From Haliotis asinina (lineage: Eukaryota > Mollusca > Gastropoda > Lepetellida > Haliotidae), in the NCBI RefSeq assembly GCF_037392515.1, contig NC_090290.1:57672753-57736752 (forward strand): DNA of 64,000 bases, given 5' to 3'. The notes below the pieces were generated by a model. It saw nothing but the letters and a program-made list of their open reading frames with translations. It did not search any database and was not told the DNA's origin. The translations under genes and the position numbers were made by a program. Below are positions 25,801-37,800 of this stretch, piece by piece. Each line of letters starts with the position of its first letter. Positions within the stretch are counted from its first letter, which is position 1.

Positions 25801-28800
25801 TCCTGGCAATGTCACGAGCGCCTGTAATCAAACCTGGGTCTTTGGCGTGATGAGCAAATGCTTTATCCCTTAAACTCCCCCACCACCCCCTGTGGTGCTT
25901 TGGAACTGTTCAAACAGTTATCACCTGTCAGGTTGGTTTCAGACTAATCACCCATGAAAATCTGGGTCATTACATCAAGTAATGAGATCAGGTGGTCAGG
26001 CTTGCTGTCCTTGTGGACATGTCATTGTATCCCAGTTGTGTTGATCGATGCTTATACAGACATATCCAGACATGATTTTCTGAATGCCGCAGCATAGCTG
26101 GAATATTACTGAGTATGGTGTAGAAATACACTCACTGAGGCATTCCAGACTAACCAGGTTCTGATTAAAGAGTTTGACATTCCAGACTAACCAGGTTCTG
26201 ATTACAGAGTTTGACATTCCAGACTAACCAGGTTCTGAGTAGTATAGGTAATGAGAGTTCTGGACCACTTTTCAAAAACCCCCTCTAAAAAGCCTCATTT
26301 AGTAAATGAGGCTTTGGTGGGACCCTTAGCTCTTGATACTATTGCCCCTACTACAAAGCTACGCCATCACGTTTACCGTGACTTGGCAGGCGGTAACACT
26401 GTGCCGTACGGTACGATCAATAATTCTTCTCTTACAAACCCCCTACCCGGCCCACCCCTCAAGTAGTACAAGTTAGGTTCGTCGGCTTTCATATCCACTT
26501 TATCTATGTTGTAAGTTTTGACCGACCATATAGGATCGGTGGCTCGCTTACGGCTATCACCCTCGTGTTCCCCAGGCTGGTACAGATACCTCACTAGGGC
26601 CCTATCCGGTATCTGTTTCTCCTTCCCACGCAATGGAGCGGCCGACTCTGCAACTATTGATTTTAGTTTGATAGCGTCTGCCGGTTTCTTACCGGTGAGA
26701 CGTGTGACTTCATGGTTGATTGCCGACACCACCTCGGGTAACCTCGTGACCCATTCGGTTGATCGTTTTCCAGGGGTGGTCATCTCCCTAGCATACTGAT
26801 GGCCGAACAAGCGCTCAGACAAAGTCCTATTAAATCTCTCAACTATAGCTTGGCTGCGATGGGCTCCAGCCGTGCCACGCCTGACCTTTGTATCGTGTTT
26901 GGCTAGCAGTTGTGACACGGCACCCATGAACTCCCGTCCGGGGTCAACTTGCAGCTCTGTTGGCCACGTCAGCGGGCTGCGTTTGTATATGCGTTCGAAT
27001 CCTCTGGCTACCTGGGCCGAATCTTTCGTGGTCAAGGGTTCGGCTTCCTTGTAACGACTGGCTATATCAACTACGGTTAAGGCATACTTGTACCTCTTGT
27101 CGTGGGGTAGGAACAGTAGGTCTGCCTGGTGAACGCTATTAGGTATGTTAATACCGAACCTCCTTCTAGGCACGTAGCGTGGTGCCGGCAAATAGATCTG
27201 CCACAGGGCTTGTTTTTCAAGCCACGCTTTGGCTTCCTCCGGGGGTACTCGCGCTAGTTTAGCTAGCTTATCTACTGCGCTAGCTCCTTTCCAGTACCCA
27301 CGCGGGCTGTAGTAAATAGCCTCAAATTTTTTCATGTCCATACGCGTATGTGTTTATACCATCAATAGCTATCCAACGTTTCGTGTCCATAGGCGATAGG
27401 GACGTCTTGTTTATAGTCAGTCCGTATATCTTATGTCCATCACTTCTAAGTGTGTTCATTTTATGTCTAAAGGTACGGGTCTTGAACAGGGCTTCCTTGA
27501 ATCTGGCGTGTTTGATGTGTTGTTTCACCACATACTTCTTAACCCCCTTAGCCTTCCGGATCTCGCTATTGTCGGCTTTCAGTATGGAGTACATCTTAGG
27601 TCTCAAACCTATGTACTCGGCTATGGGCGTGCCAGCACACTCGTCCTTCATCTTACCTAGGACCTTTTTATTTACCGTACTGTGCATGGCATGGGTCTTA
27701 GGGTAGTCGCTGGTGTCGTATAAATCGAGGTGTTTTTTCATGTCCTCGTACACGTCCTCGGTTTGAATCTCCATCAGCAGGGAATCCGTGTCAGTGTACA
27801 GCACTTCGCACCTGTCGCCGTACTGTTTCTTGAGCTCGTTGTAGTAAAAGTCGTACATCAAGTGTTTGGATAAATCGAGGATGCTCATCCCCACGTAAAC
27901 AGGTCGGTTGAATTTTATGTGGCTTTTCTTCATGTGTAGGGCAGCCAGGTCGTCTGTGAATATCTTGCTACGGTTGAATGCCGGACTGGCTATCAATTTC
28001 CTGAGCTTGTCTTCCTCACTAGATCTAACCAGCTTCACGGTCACGCGTTTCCTCAGGTTCTCCATAGTCTTACCAAACACCGAGTTGTTCATGAGCTTGT
28101 AGAGATTTTTCTCGAAATCACTGGTGGCTTTTTTTCGTAGGTCTGTGTTCATTCTGATGTAGGGCTCCATCCATGGGCTCTGGTCAAACATGAGCACCCT
28201 GTGTATTTTGGCCAGCCTCATACCCAACGACAGGTACAGCTGTAGGTTGCGATAGTGAACGATGTACTTGGTCTTATTCATTAAGTTAGGCACGAGTTTT
28301 TCAACGTCTGTCACACGACCACCTGACAAGTTATGTTGGTACTCAGACATCCAGTCTGGGTTAACCCTCATACGTGCGGGTGCAAGGGGATAGCTGTTGT
28401 GCGATGCGTGTAATGCCTTGGGATACTCTAAGTCAACCTCGAGGATATAACCTTTGTTCGAATCTGGTGCAATGCTCATAACATCAACGTGGGGTACCCA
28501 TTCGAATCCCCCTGTAGGTAGATACTGGCTCATGGCCCAGCCGTACAGGTTATTTGCGTCGAGGTAGAGAATGTGATTGGTTGGTTTGTTAGGATCGTAA
28601 CCTTTCACGTATTGATTATTTGCTTTAGCGTATCGTTTGGATGCCATGGAAATCCCACCTCGCAAGCCTTTCTCAATGAATAGGTGCATGTCGTAATCTG
28701 TGAGCAATTCTAAATTAACTCCGGTCTTTTTAAGCAAGGCGTCCCACGACAGACCTGGGCTGGTGTAATACCATGCGGGGTCGAGTTTATACTGCTTTAA

Positions 28801-31800
28801 ACAGGTTCGCCGAAACGTCTCGAACACGTCGGCTAACAGCAGTACATCTGTCCTCAAGTACAGGTCGTGATAATCGCCCAGGTTCTTACAACCCAGTTTA
28901 TTCCATACGTTAATCGCGTGCGAGTAATCGTCTCGTGAGACGGACGCCTCATTCAGCTTGCTATAAAAGCAGTCGATAGGAGGTAGTCTGGTCTCGGTGA
29001 ACTTGACCCAACTATCCATGTACTCATATGGGTACACACCCTTCCTCATAAGCAGGGGTCTAGTCTCGGCGTCTGTGTATCGATCGGTGATAGGGAAGGT
29101 ATTGTTGGCCTTGACCAGACTGTCGAGTGACGACAGGAGGAACTGAAACGAGTCAATGAACCTAAGTCCGTTTAAGCTGAAGGAGATGTATCTCTCCATG
29201 TTGTTGGGGATGCACGATATATTACCATCGATTTTCGCGATGGCCTGCATGATCAAGTGTGAGTCGTACCCTCTCAAGTTGTGAAAGACAACGGGGATGT
29301 TTATTGTCTTAGGGTTGATTTTAAGCTTGAGGTTGCACGCGTTGTGAGCGGCGCCTCTATACTTACCAGTTATGTGACAGTGATCTCTCACCGAATCACT
29401 GTTAAGCGGTGAGTCACACACGTGACAGTTAGTGCTACTAGCGTGAGCTAGCCTGTCGGCTCGGGTCATACGCATGGGAGCGATTCTATACAATGTATTC
29501 CTAATAATTTTTTCTTCCTCCTGCAAGCACTTTAGAAACCTTTCAGCCGCGTCAGGACCCCTATACACTACAGGAGCTTTCGTTTCCCCGTCACAACGGA
29601 CGACGATGTATCCAAAACCGCAGGCTATATGCTCTTGTGTCTTGTGGGTGAAGCTACCCCCACTAGGGGGTGTGGGGGAATCCCCACCCACAACTAAGGC
29701 TTCGAAGTCGGCGTATATAATATAAGGTACAGACATTTGGTTCTTGTGGTTACTGAATTTTAGGATATTTTCACCTTCCTTAGGCATGTCGACTCGTATG
29801 GCCGTCTGCCCCACACCTTGGCAATCATCCCGGTGGGATTCTAATAAATCAGCTCGACTGAAACCGTGTAGACATCGTACACAAAAATGTTTTTCCCCAT
29901 TGTGTTTCGACTGGTCGTGCAACAACCGGCTGAGATGTTTTATCCATGTGTAGTGAAACTTGTCACCTCGCTGGATCATGAATATATTGATAACTTGGCA
30001 ATCCTTCACCGTGCTGACCCTGTGTACTATTATTGTATTACCTTCGTGCCCAAAGACATTTATAGCCAGATTATTCTGTTTTTCTACTTTAGTGATCTGG
30101 GATATGGGGGTGGGTTCATCTATACCATCCCAATTAAGCCCATCATCTTGGGGATAGCTAGAAAGCCTATCTGAATGAGTGGCAGCTGGAAATAAGGCTG
30201 ACCTGATAGATATCCTCAGGCAATCGTTTCCTCTATTCTTAACGTTTACTATGGCATGTTTGTTCCTATAGTAGGGGGGTAAGGCTAGGTATGACCCGCC
30301 TCTGAACGGCACGTATTTAGCTATGTCTAGATAGACGTTATCGATTTTATCTACAGCCCACCCGGACCCCATGTGCGTGTAGCGTTCTAGGTATTCTCGT
30401 ATCTGCTGAAAACTATTATCGATTGATGCGTCAATGGTCTCTGTATGTGTGACGACCTCTTGTTTGCCTCGGAAGTAAGGTTGAAAATACTCAGTGACCC
30501 CTGTGGTGCCCTCCTTATCGAGCGACATTTTCACTGTGATCTGAAACTTGATACTTCCTAGGTTATTTAGTTCCTGGTTGACCTTATCAGCTATCAGAGG
30601 CTTGATATCTGTAATGTCTATGTTTCTATCAACGTCCATGCGCCAACTTACCAAATAGTTACCTACGGCGTGCTTAGTGCGCACGAACTGTAGGTCAATA
30701 GCTCTATTCTGTCGTAATAATTCTAAAAGCTGTGGTTTTCTCATACGGGAATACCCGCCTAAACCCAAATCGTGTGCCTCGGTTTTCAGTTGTTTTACAG
30801 TGGGACGTGCTACGGGGGCATGTGATAACAATGCGGTTAACCCGGCTCTCCCCAGGTTTGAATAACCCGTGTGCCCAAGCTGTTTTGCTTGAGCTTTTAA
30901 TTGTTTTACCGTAGGAGGGACTTCTAAACCTAGTAATCTCAACAATGCTGGCTTCCGCATTCGAGAATACCCGATCACACCTCTCTGCTTTGCGACCCTC
31001 TTGAGCTCGCGCACAGTAGTAGACATGGTGTTTACATCTAAGAGAACTAATGTCTAATTGGTTCACAGTAAGGGGAGGTAACTCTTAAGCGGCTATCTTG
31101 AGCAGTCGCCTACGTTCTTTTATGTAGCCTTTTTTATTCTCGTATATGAGTTGATGTCTGACTACGTTCGCTCCGTGAGCTTTACATAAACAGTAGTGCC
31201 CTTTAACCCCGATACCACACACAGAACACGTGTAGTTAGGACTTCCCATATGGAAACAACAGAACCCCTGATTCCTGCATTTCCTACCACAGGCCTCGGT
31301 CTTCCCCATAAGTATATATTCGCATCGGTATGGAGCGGGTCTCATGTTTACTTATATAGGTATTTTAGTTTAATTGCTTAGCAACCAACGCAGTAGCTGC
31401 TATACCCAACACTATGAAGCCCAGTTCACGATTCATTTGTCCCTTGGATGGTGTGTAGTACTGAGCGAGTGTGGGTTCATTGAGCGGTTCTAATTGTTTA
31501 CCAGTTAGTAGATAGTATTCTTTCATTGCTTCATCGACATCGTAGAATGTTTTAATGGCATGGTTTTCACGCTTGAGTTGTTCGTTAATAAAATCGATCC
31601 TCTGGAGGCGTTTTTTAACGTACTCGTCCTGTGCCCTTTGTAATTTCTCAGTAGCGAGATCGTGTCGCTTCCTTTCTTCCTGTATTTCAGCCGCGTGGTC
31701 ATCTCGTAGTTTCGAGAAGAGGTAATTACTCCCGGAAAATGCCAGGGCATTCACTAACGCCCCACCGACCATCATAGCTATCGTGGCCATCCCTATATTT

Positions 31801-34800
31801 ATTTCATTATATTATCAGGTATTATTCCTTGTTTTACTAGGATGTCTTTTGTGGCCATCGCCATACCAAGGTTCATTATGAGCATACCCATATCCTGCAG
31901 GTTGAAATCTAGCTTGATAGTTGGTTGTTTAAGCACCATTTTAGTCAATCGAGCGTACCCTACGGCTAGACTAGCGACCACTGTGGCGTGGTATGCGTCG
32001 TTGACGAACGTTTTCCCCTCAGACATTATGTATATGATATAAAATATTAAAATTATAACATGATATGCGGATCAACAGTGGGGCCTGCCGGCGGCTTGGG
32101 GGTTACCTCACCGGCAGGGGGTGTGGGGGATACCCCCACACGTGTGTATAACCACGAGATAGCCAAGGCAGCAGTTACGCCTACAGCCAACAACAGTCGG
32201 GTTGGATTGGTCACTTTATGTTGGTTACACCACCGTTTTTTACCGGCAGCTACTCTCTTAGGATTCTTCTGTCTGGTTACTGTAGGGGGTGTGGGGGGTA
32301 CCACCACTGGGGTCTCCACCGTCACTGGTTCCTGTGAATCCACTGGGGTCTCCTCCTGTGCAGCATCCATCTATAATATTATTATTATTCTTTCTCTCAA
32401 ATTGACAATGTTTTGCCGTGATAATCGCCGCCGTCACTGGAGCCAACAACATACCATATTTGTGGTACAGCCCGCAGCTGATAGAGCTCACGGCGTGTTC
32501 GATAAAAGGGTCTTTCTCGAGGTCCTTCCATAGGTAAAGTCGGCGCTCTGGTGGAATGGGAAGGAAGTGTGATACAATACCGGTGTATATCTGGGTCATA
32601 GCCGATCCTATTGTCTTTGTCATTTCTGCTCCGAGCCGGGACTCGTATCTAGCGTACAGCTTATCGATTTCTTCGGCTGACATTTTGTGAATTTTATCCG
32701 GGGTGTAGTCCCCAAAGTAATGTTTGGCTTTGCCGCCAACAGCCAACGCCACCAGTTTCTCTCGCTTATCATCAGTGGGGCCTGCAGGTGACAATTGTTC
32801 GAGCAATTCCTCACACTCCATCTTATAATATAACAAGTAAGATTTAGTTTTAACTATATAATACCCGATACAGGCAAAACACAGAGAAATGAAAGTTAAG
32901 TTGCACACGACAAATACTTCAAATATCATAGCTATATACTTAGCTTTGCTTAGCTTTGCTTAGCTTTGCTTAGCTTTGCTTAGCTTTGCTTAGCTTTGCT
33001 TAGCTTTGCTTAGCATACTATATATGCTACTGGTTGGTCGGTCTTTAGAACGAGCTTAGCGTGTTTAGTTTCAGCGAGCTGTTTCTTCACCCGTTCCCGT
33101 TCTAATTTACTCATCACATCGTTCTCTCTCAAACACTCCTCAAACGAATCCCTATCCTTGCAGTGAAATAAGGCCACCCATCGCGTCTGCTCCCTGAGGT
33201 CTTTCAACACCGAGTTGAACTTCTGCGTTAGCACCCAGACGCTGTGATTTGCATGTCGGCCGGAGAAGGCCAGGTACGATAGCATGTCTCTCTTTTTTGT
33301 TATCTCGCGATTAGCGCTGCAGTCGTCCAGTATAAACAGCGTCGGTTCCCCTTTAAATTTCTCGTGAAGAGCTTTCAACCAGTCCTGCAGGCGTGTTCCA
33401 GGGTCGATTTTGTGTACGTCCGGGTCCGTCATCACCCAAGGTCGCGCGTACGTTTTATTCATGCTCAGAGTAGGGCACATGATAACGATGTTATCGAACA
33501 CATCCTTGTAGTAACCCTCCAACATATCCAAGACGAAAACGGTCTTCCCACAGCCAGTCTGCCCGCATATGATAGCGCAGTGTGGGTCAGTGGGTAGTGG
33601 GGGGTACCCCCCACTAGTAGATGGCTTGCACGAATCTCCCATTGTCTATATTAAGTTGCGCGTCCATAATAACGTACAGATATAATTTCAGCTTACCAGC
33701 GGTTTGAGCCTTCTTAGTAATCTGGATGGTTATCCCTTCGCTGCCGTTATCTATACGGCGCCCGCTACCGTGCAGTTTATCATCATCCGTGGATCGCATG
33801 TCCAACCATAAGGCGTACTTGGTGGTCAGGTATTCACCGATCTGCACGGAGCCGAGGTCCAGGTCCTTTGTTATATAATCCCCCACTGGTAGCTTTTTTA
33901 TCTCATCCCACTGCTGGTGTGGTCTCATACCATGACTGAACAGCTGGTTGGGCACGCCCTCGATGGTCACTTCCACCTTTTCAATCTCGGGGTTGAAAAA
34001 CTTCTCGCTGTCCCTCCGGAATGGATCATAATCCTCCACGGGGACGACCAGGATACCTTTCATCGATCGCGCCGGCACGTTCAGGTTGATATTCCACACA
34101 GTGTCGCTCTTATCTCGCACGACTGATCTATGCCTCAGTACGCGATCGTACAGTATAGCCATCTTCCCAGAGTACTGGCTTCGAACCTGCCTGGCCAGCT
34201 CCGGGCTAGTGACCATGTCGAACTCCAGAGAGATGTTGTCTATGGCATAACTGGCCTCATCACCGTTCGGCGTACGCACTACTTTACTATAGTCGTTAAA
34301 CGTGAGCTCGTATTCGAGCCTATCACCCAGTGCGGCCTGGTAAAACGGCGCGTGTCCCGTGAGCAACTCGAAGTCGAGCGGCACGCAGAATCGATTCCCG
34401 TATGCTAGAGCGATAGCCTTTTCACCGTCCGATAGCTTGTCTTGCTGGTCTGTCGTGAAGACGTATCCTATGCGCGCCCGGGTTGATTTGCTGATACCCT
34501 GGTACACATCATTGACTCGTTCTCTCTCGCTTTTCCAGAGATCCTTGTAGCAGTGAAACACGTCGCTGTCGTCGATGCTCAGTACCTCGTTACCGCTTAT
34601 CTTGACGGTCGTTTTCTTGATGATAGCTCGACCCACGTTCCGCACTAGCTCGCGTTTATCGTTGTCGGAGGTCAACGTGATATTGAACGCCAGTCGAACA
34701 GTGCCTGGTACAATGAGGTCATTCTCACCAAGGTTTGGAAATCTAACCAGCAGAGTTTGATTCTGGTCTATCTTGCTGGGATTGTTGGTGATAGTCACCG

Positions 34801-37800
34801 ACTGTCGCACGGCTCTGGCACCTAATGGCTCTCTCAATTTTCTGAAAGGATCTAATTTTCTACCGTACATTGTTATATAAATGAAATATATTTTTAATAC
34901 TAATGGATGAAGACATACCTATGGATGATATGCGGGGCGATAGTGCCCAGGCATTCGATGATGAGCAGGAGACCTCATTTACTAGTTTGCCATTGAGCCA
35001 ACAACTTTTAGAAACAACGGTAAATGATTATTACAAAAGTTTAAGAAGAGATAAAAACTACGTTGAACCCCAGGGTCGATACCATAAGGATTTTTTTATT
35101 GATACAAAGGGTGTTCTACGTCTTAAGTCTGCCCCAAAGGTTGACCTCTTTAACAAGATCACTAAAAAACCACTGGCCTTGTCAACTCTAGCCAGCCGCA
35201 ATGGTGGTGCTGAATTTATCCGTGAACATCTAAACATGCGTGATTACGGTGGTGCAATACCTAAGACCGTTAAAGAAGATCTGCAAGCTACCAGATCCCA
35301 CCTCACCACTATAGATGAAATGACGCCAGAGCGTGCTACAGAAGCCTCGGACAGCATAGAAAAACTGTTGAGCACCTACTGGGACAAACCGTTACCGGGG
35401 TTTGACTTTCCGGTAAGGGAACTGTACGGCTTAGACGAAGCCGTGAAACGCGTGCGTGGAGAACTCGTGAACAACATGGGGAAACTGAACGAAATCGACG
35501 AGCACATCGCTAGGGAAAAAACCAAACTCACCGAAACTGACGACGATGATATGAAGAATCGTATCAATGAACGACTACGCGATTTAGAAGACGAGAGACG
35601 TACACGATTGGAAGCCGCTTCCTCGAATCGTGAACATCTTCGATCCCAGATCAGTCGCATTCGGGAAACAATCGATAGAATACTGAACGAAGATACAACT
35701 TTAGCCAACAGGATTCGGATATTATTCCGGGAGCAAGGGATCACCATCGCCAGCATTCTGACTGCATTGGGTTTCATCATATCAACCTTGGTGGTGTCAC
35801 TGGTGGGGGGTGCCCCTGTTGGGTCTACAGGAGGTGGCGGAACTCCAAGTGGCGGTGGTGGTGTTAAAGACTGGATTAAAAAACTCGGGGAAGGTCTAGC
35901 TAAACTAGCTGGTAAAGCCGCCGAAGCCCTTCCCGGCATCCTGGGTAGCATCGTCTCGTGGTTGTTGAGCGCTCTGTCTAAAACTGCCATGTGGCTCAGT
36001 CAAAACCTGTGGGCAGCCATCGTCGCCGTGGCGGGTCTGGTATACGTAGCGGCTAAGAAATCTTTAACCAAATAAGTCCCAAAGTTACCCCACCAACCAC
36101 TAAGGCTGTTTTATTATCAATATGCTGCTGATAGGAGACCTGCATATGAGGGGCCACCTCCTGTGGTGTTGGTTGAACTTTAGGCTCCGGAGGTGGCGCC
36201 ACTATACCCTTTTCACGTGGTTGGGTGCGTGGGATATGTGGGGTGTTAATATCGGGGTTGATACCCAACTTTTGGTCCGCCGTGGCTATGACTATTTTGT
36301 TGTTATAACCCACCACTTTTTTTACTCTCAGTTGCATATCACTCGGAGACATATACAGCCCCACACCGAACACGTAGTTAACTTTCGATCTGGCGTATTC
36401 TAACACGTTTTGGTAGCGTTCGATGGCCCGCGGGAGATCAACTGGAGAATTAATAGCATCCTCAACGTTGGAAACGAATTGTTTCTGAGCGTCGTAAGCA
36501 GTTCCCTTACCGAGGATGTTAGAACGCGTCATCGACTGCGCACCCAACAGCGACCACACATACGTTCGAATCGAGTCGTTCAAGCGTATTGTACCAGCAC
36601 GAGTGAATCCTTTCGATGTGTCCAGCATGAACATTTTCCACCCGTCTGCGGTTGACTGCTCCACTTTCTGGACTGTGAAAGCAACACCACCTTTAAAGTT
36701 CATACGATCATCCCTCCATTCATTACTCGACAAAGCAAAGTCCGGGCGTAGTTTACCTTGTTTCAGTACAAGATCACTGAGTTCTTTCACTGATCGCACG
36801 CCATCAGAAGGAATACCCAACCCGTGGTTCGGCCCCGGCAAACGCCAATCCGTCTTCGGGTTTATTTCGAATTCATTACAAATACGTTCGTAGGCCCGTC
36901 TATCGTATGGGTTGTTTGTTGCGTCCCACGCTTTGTCCTGTGGGAGGGGGGCACTGATCTCTTTAAGGATACGTCTGACCTGGTAGTACACGTGGAACTT
37001 GAACACAGACTGACTCAGCGGTCCACGCTGAGAGTCGGACAATGCCACACCACACCCCGTTGTAGCGCACCACACAGCAAAGTTGAATTGGTTCTGCCAG
37101 AACTGCATAGGGTTGTTGAACCACGCGTGGACTGCCTCAATGTTAGTCACCATAAGCTTATACTTATCGAACACATCTAAAAGCTGGGCATTGAAATACA
37201 ACTCAGGAGCAACCACGATCTTCATGGGGGAGAAATCTACATCCAGTTTAGGGTAAAACACACCAGGGGAATACATTTTAAAACTATTATATAAATAAAT
37301 ATATATGTAATATGTACATAACACTTCCAGGAATAACGAGCGGTGAGGCCGTTCAGCTGACGCACGCGATCGATAACACGTCAGGTCAACTCGAAGTCGC
37401 ACTCTGCGATATCACCTACCTACCACAATGGACTAACATTAATAACAGCAACAATAAGCTGTTCGTCAGTGGAACTCGCAGCCAGATAACTGACGGCTAC
37501 TACAGCGTGTGCTCTCTAAACGACGAGGTCTTCAAACCCCTGGGAGCTGAACTCAAGATGAACGACTCAAACGGTACAGTGGTGTTAATCAACAATGGAA
37601 TAAACCCTTTGAGGCTCGGCCGACCATTAGCAAGGATGCTCGGTATGTCTCCTGACGAGATAAAACCAACAACAACCGTCACAGGCACGAAGTTACCCGA
37701 CCTAGTACCGTACCGAGAGTTATACATTCATCTCGGTCAGGTGAGCACAACGTATAACATTCAAGGAGGTCACCCTTCCACTATATTGAGAGCAGTGCCG

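Noticed and set aside
26251..26466. Frames inside the terminal repeats (MRVLDHFSKTPSKK...)
   Set aside because: The same frame exists in both terminal repeats because they are identical; one copy runs antisense to INT. No leader and no domain.
30704..31066. 120-codon minus frame overlapping the POLB 5' end
   Set aside because: Out of frame with POLB's SAP repeats and without a domain of its own.
32822..32929. N-terminal extension of the 32258 gene
   Set aside because: Hydrophobic 36 codons lie upstream of a leader-like TTATATTATAAG sequence; the inner ATG fits the pattern of the other genes.
35376..35990. 204-codon minus frame opposite the 34903 gene
   Set aside because: Ser/Arg/Pro-rich mirror of a clear coiled-coil membrane protein on the plus strand; an antisense artefact.
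37277..37402. N-terminal extension of the 36053 gene
   Set aside because: It would cross the divergent promoter and overlap the minor capsid start; the ATG at 37276 follows the element's usual leader.
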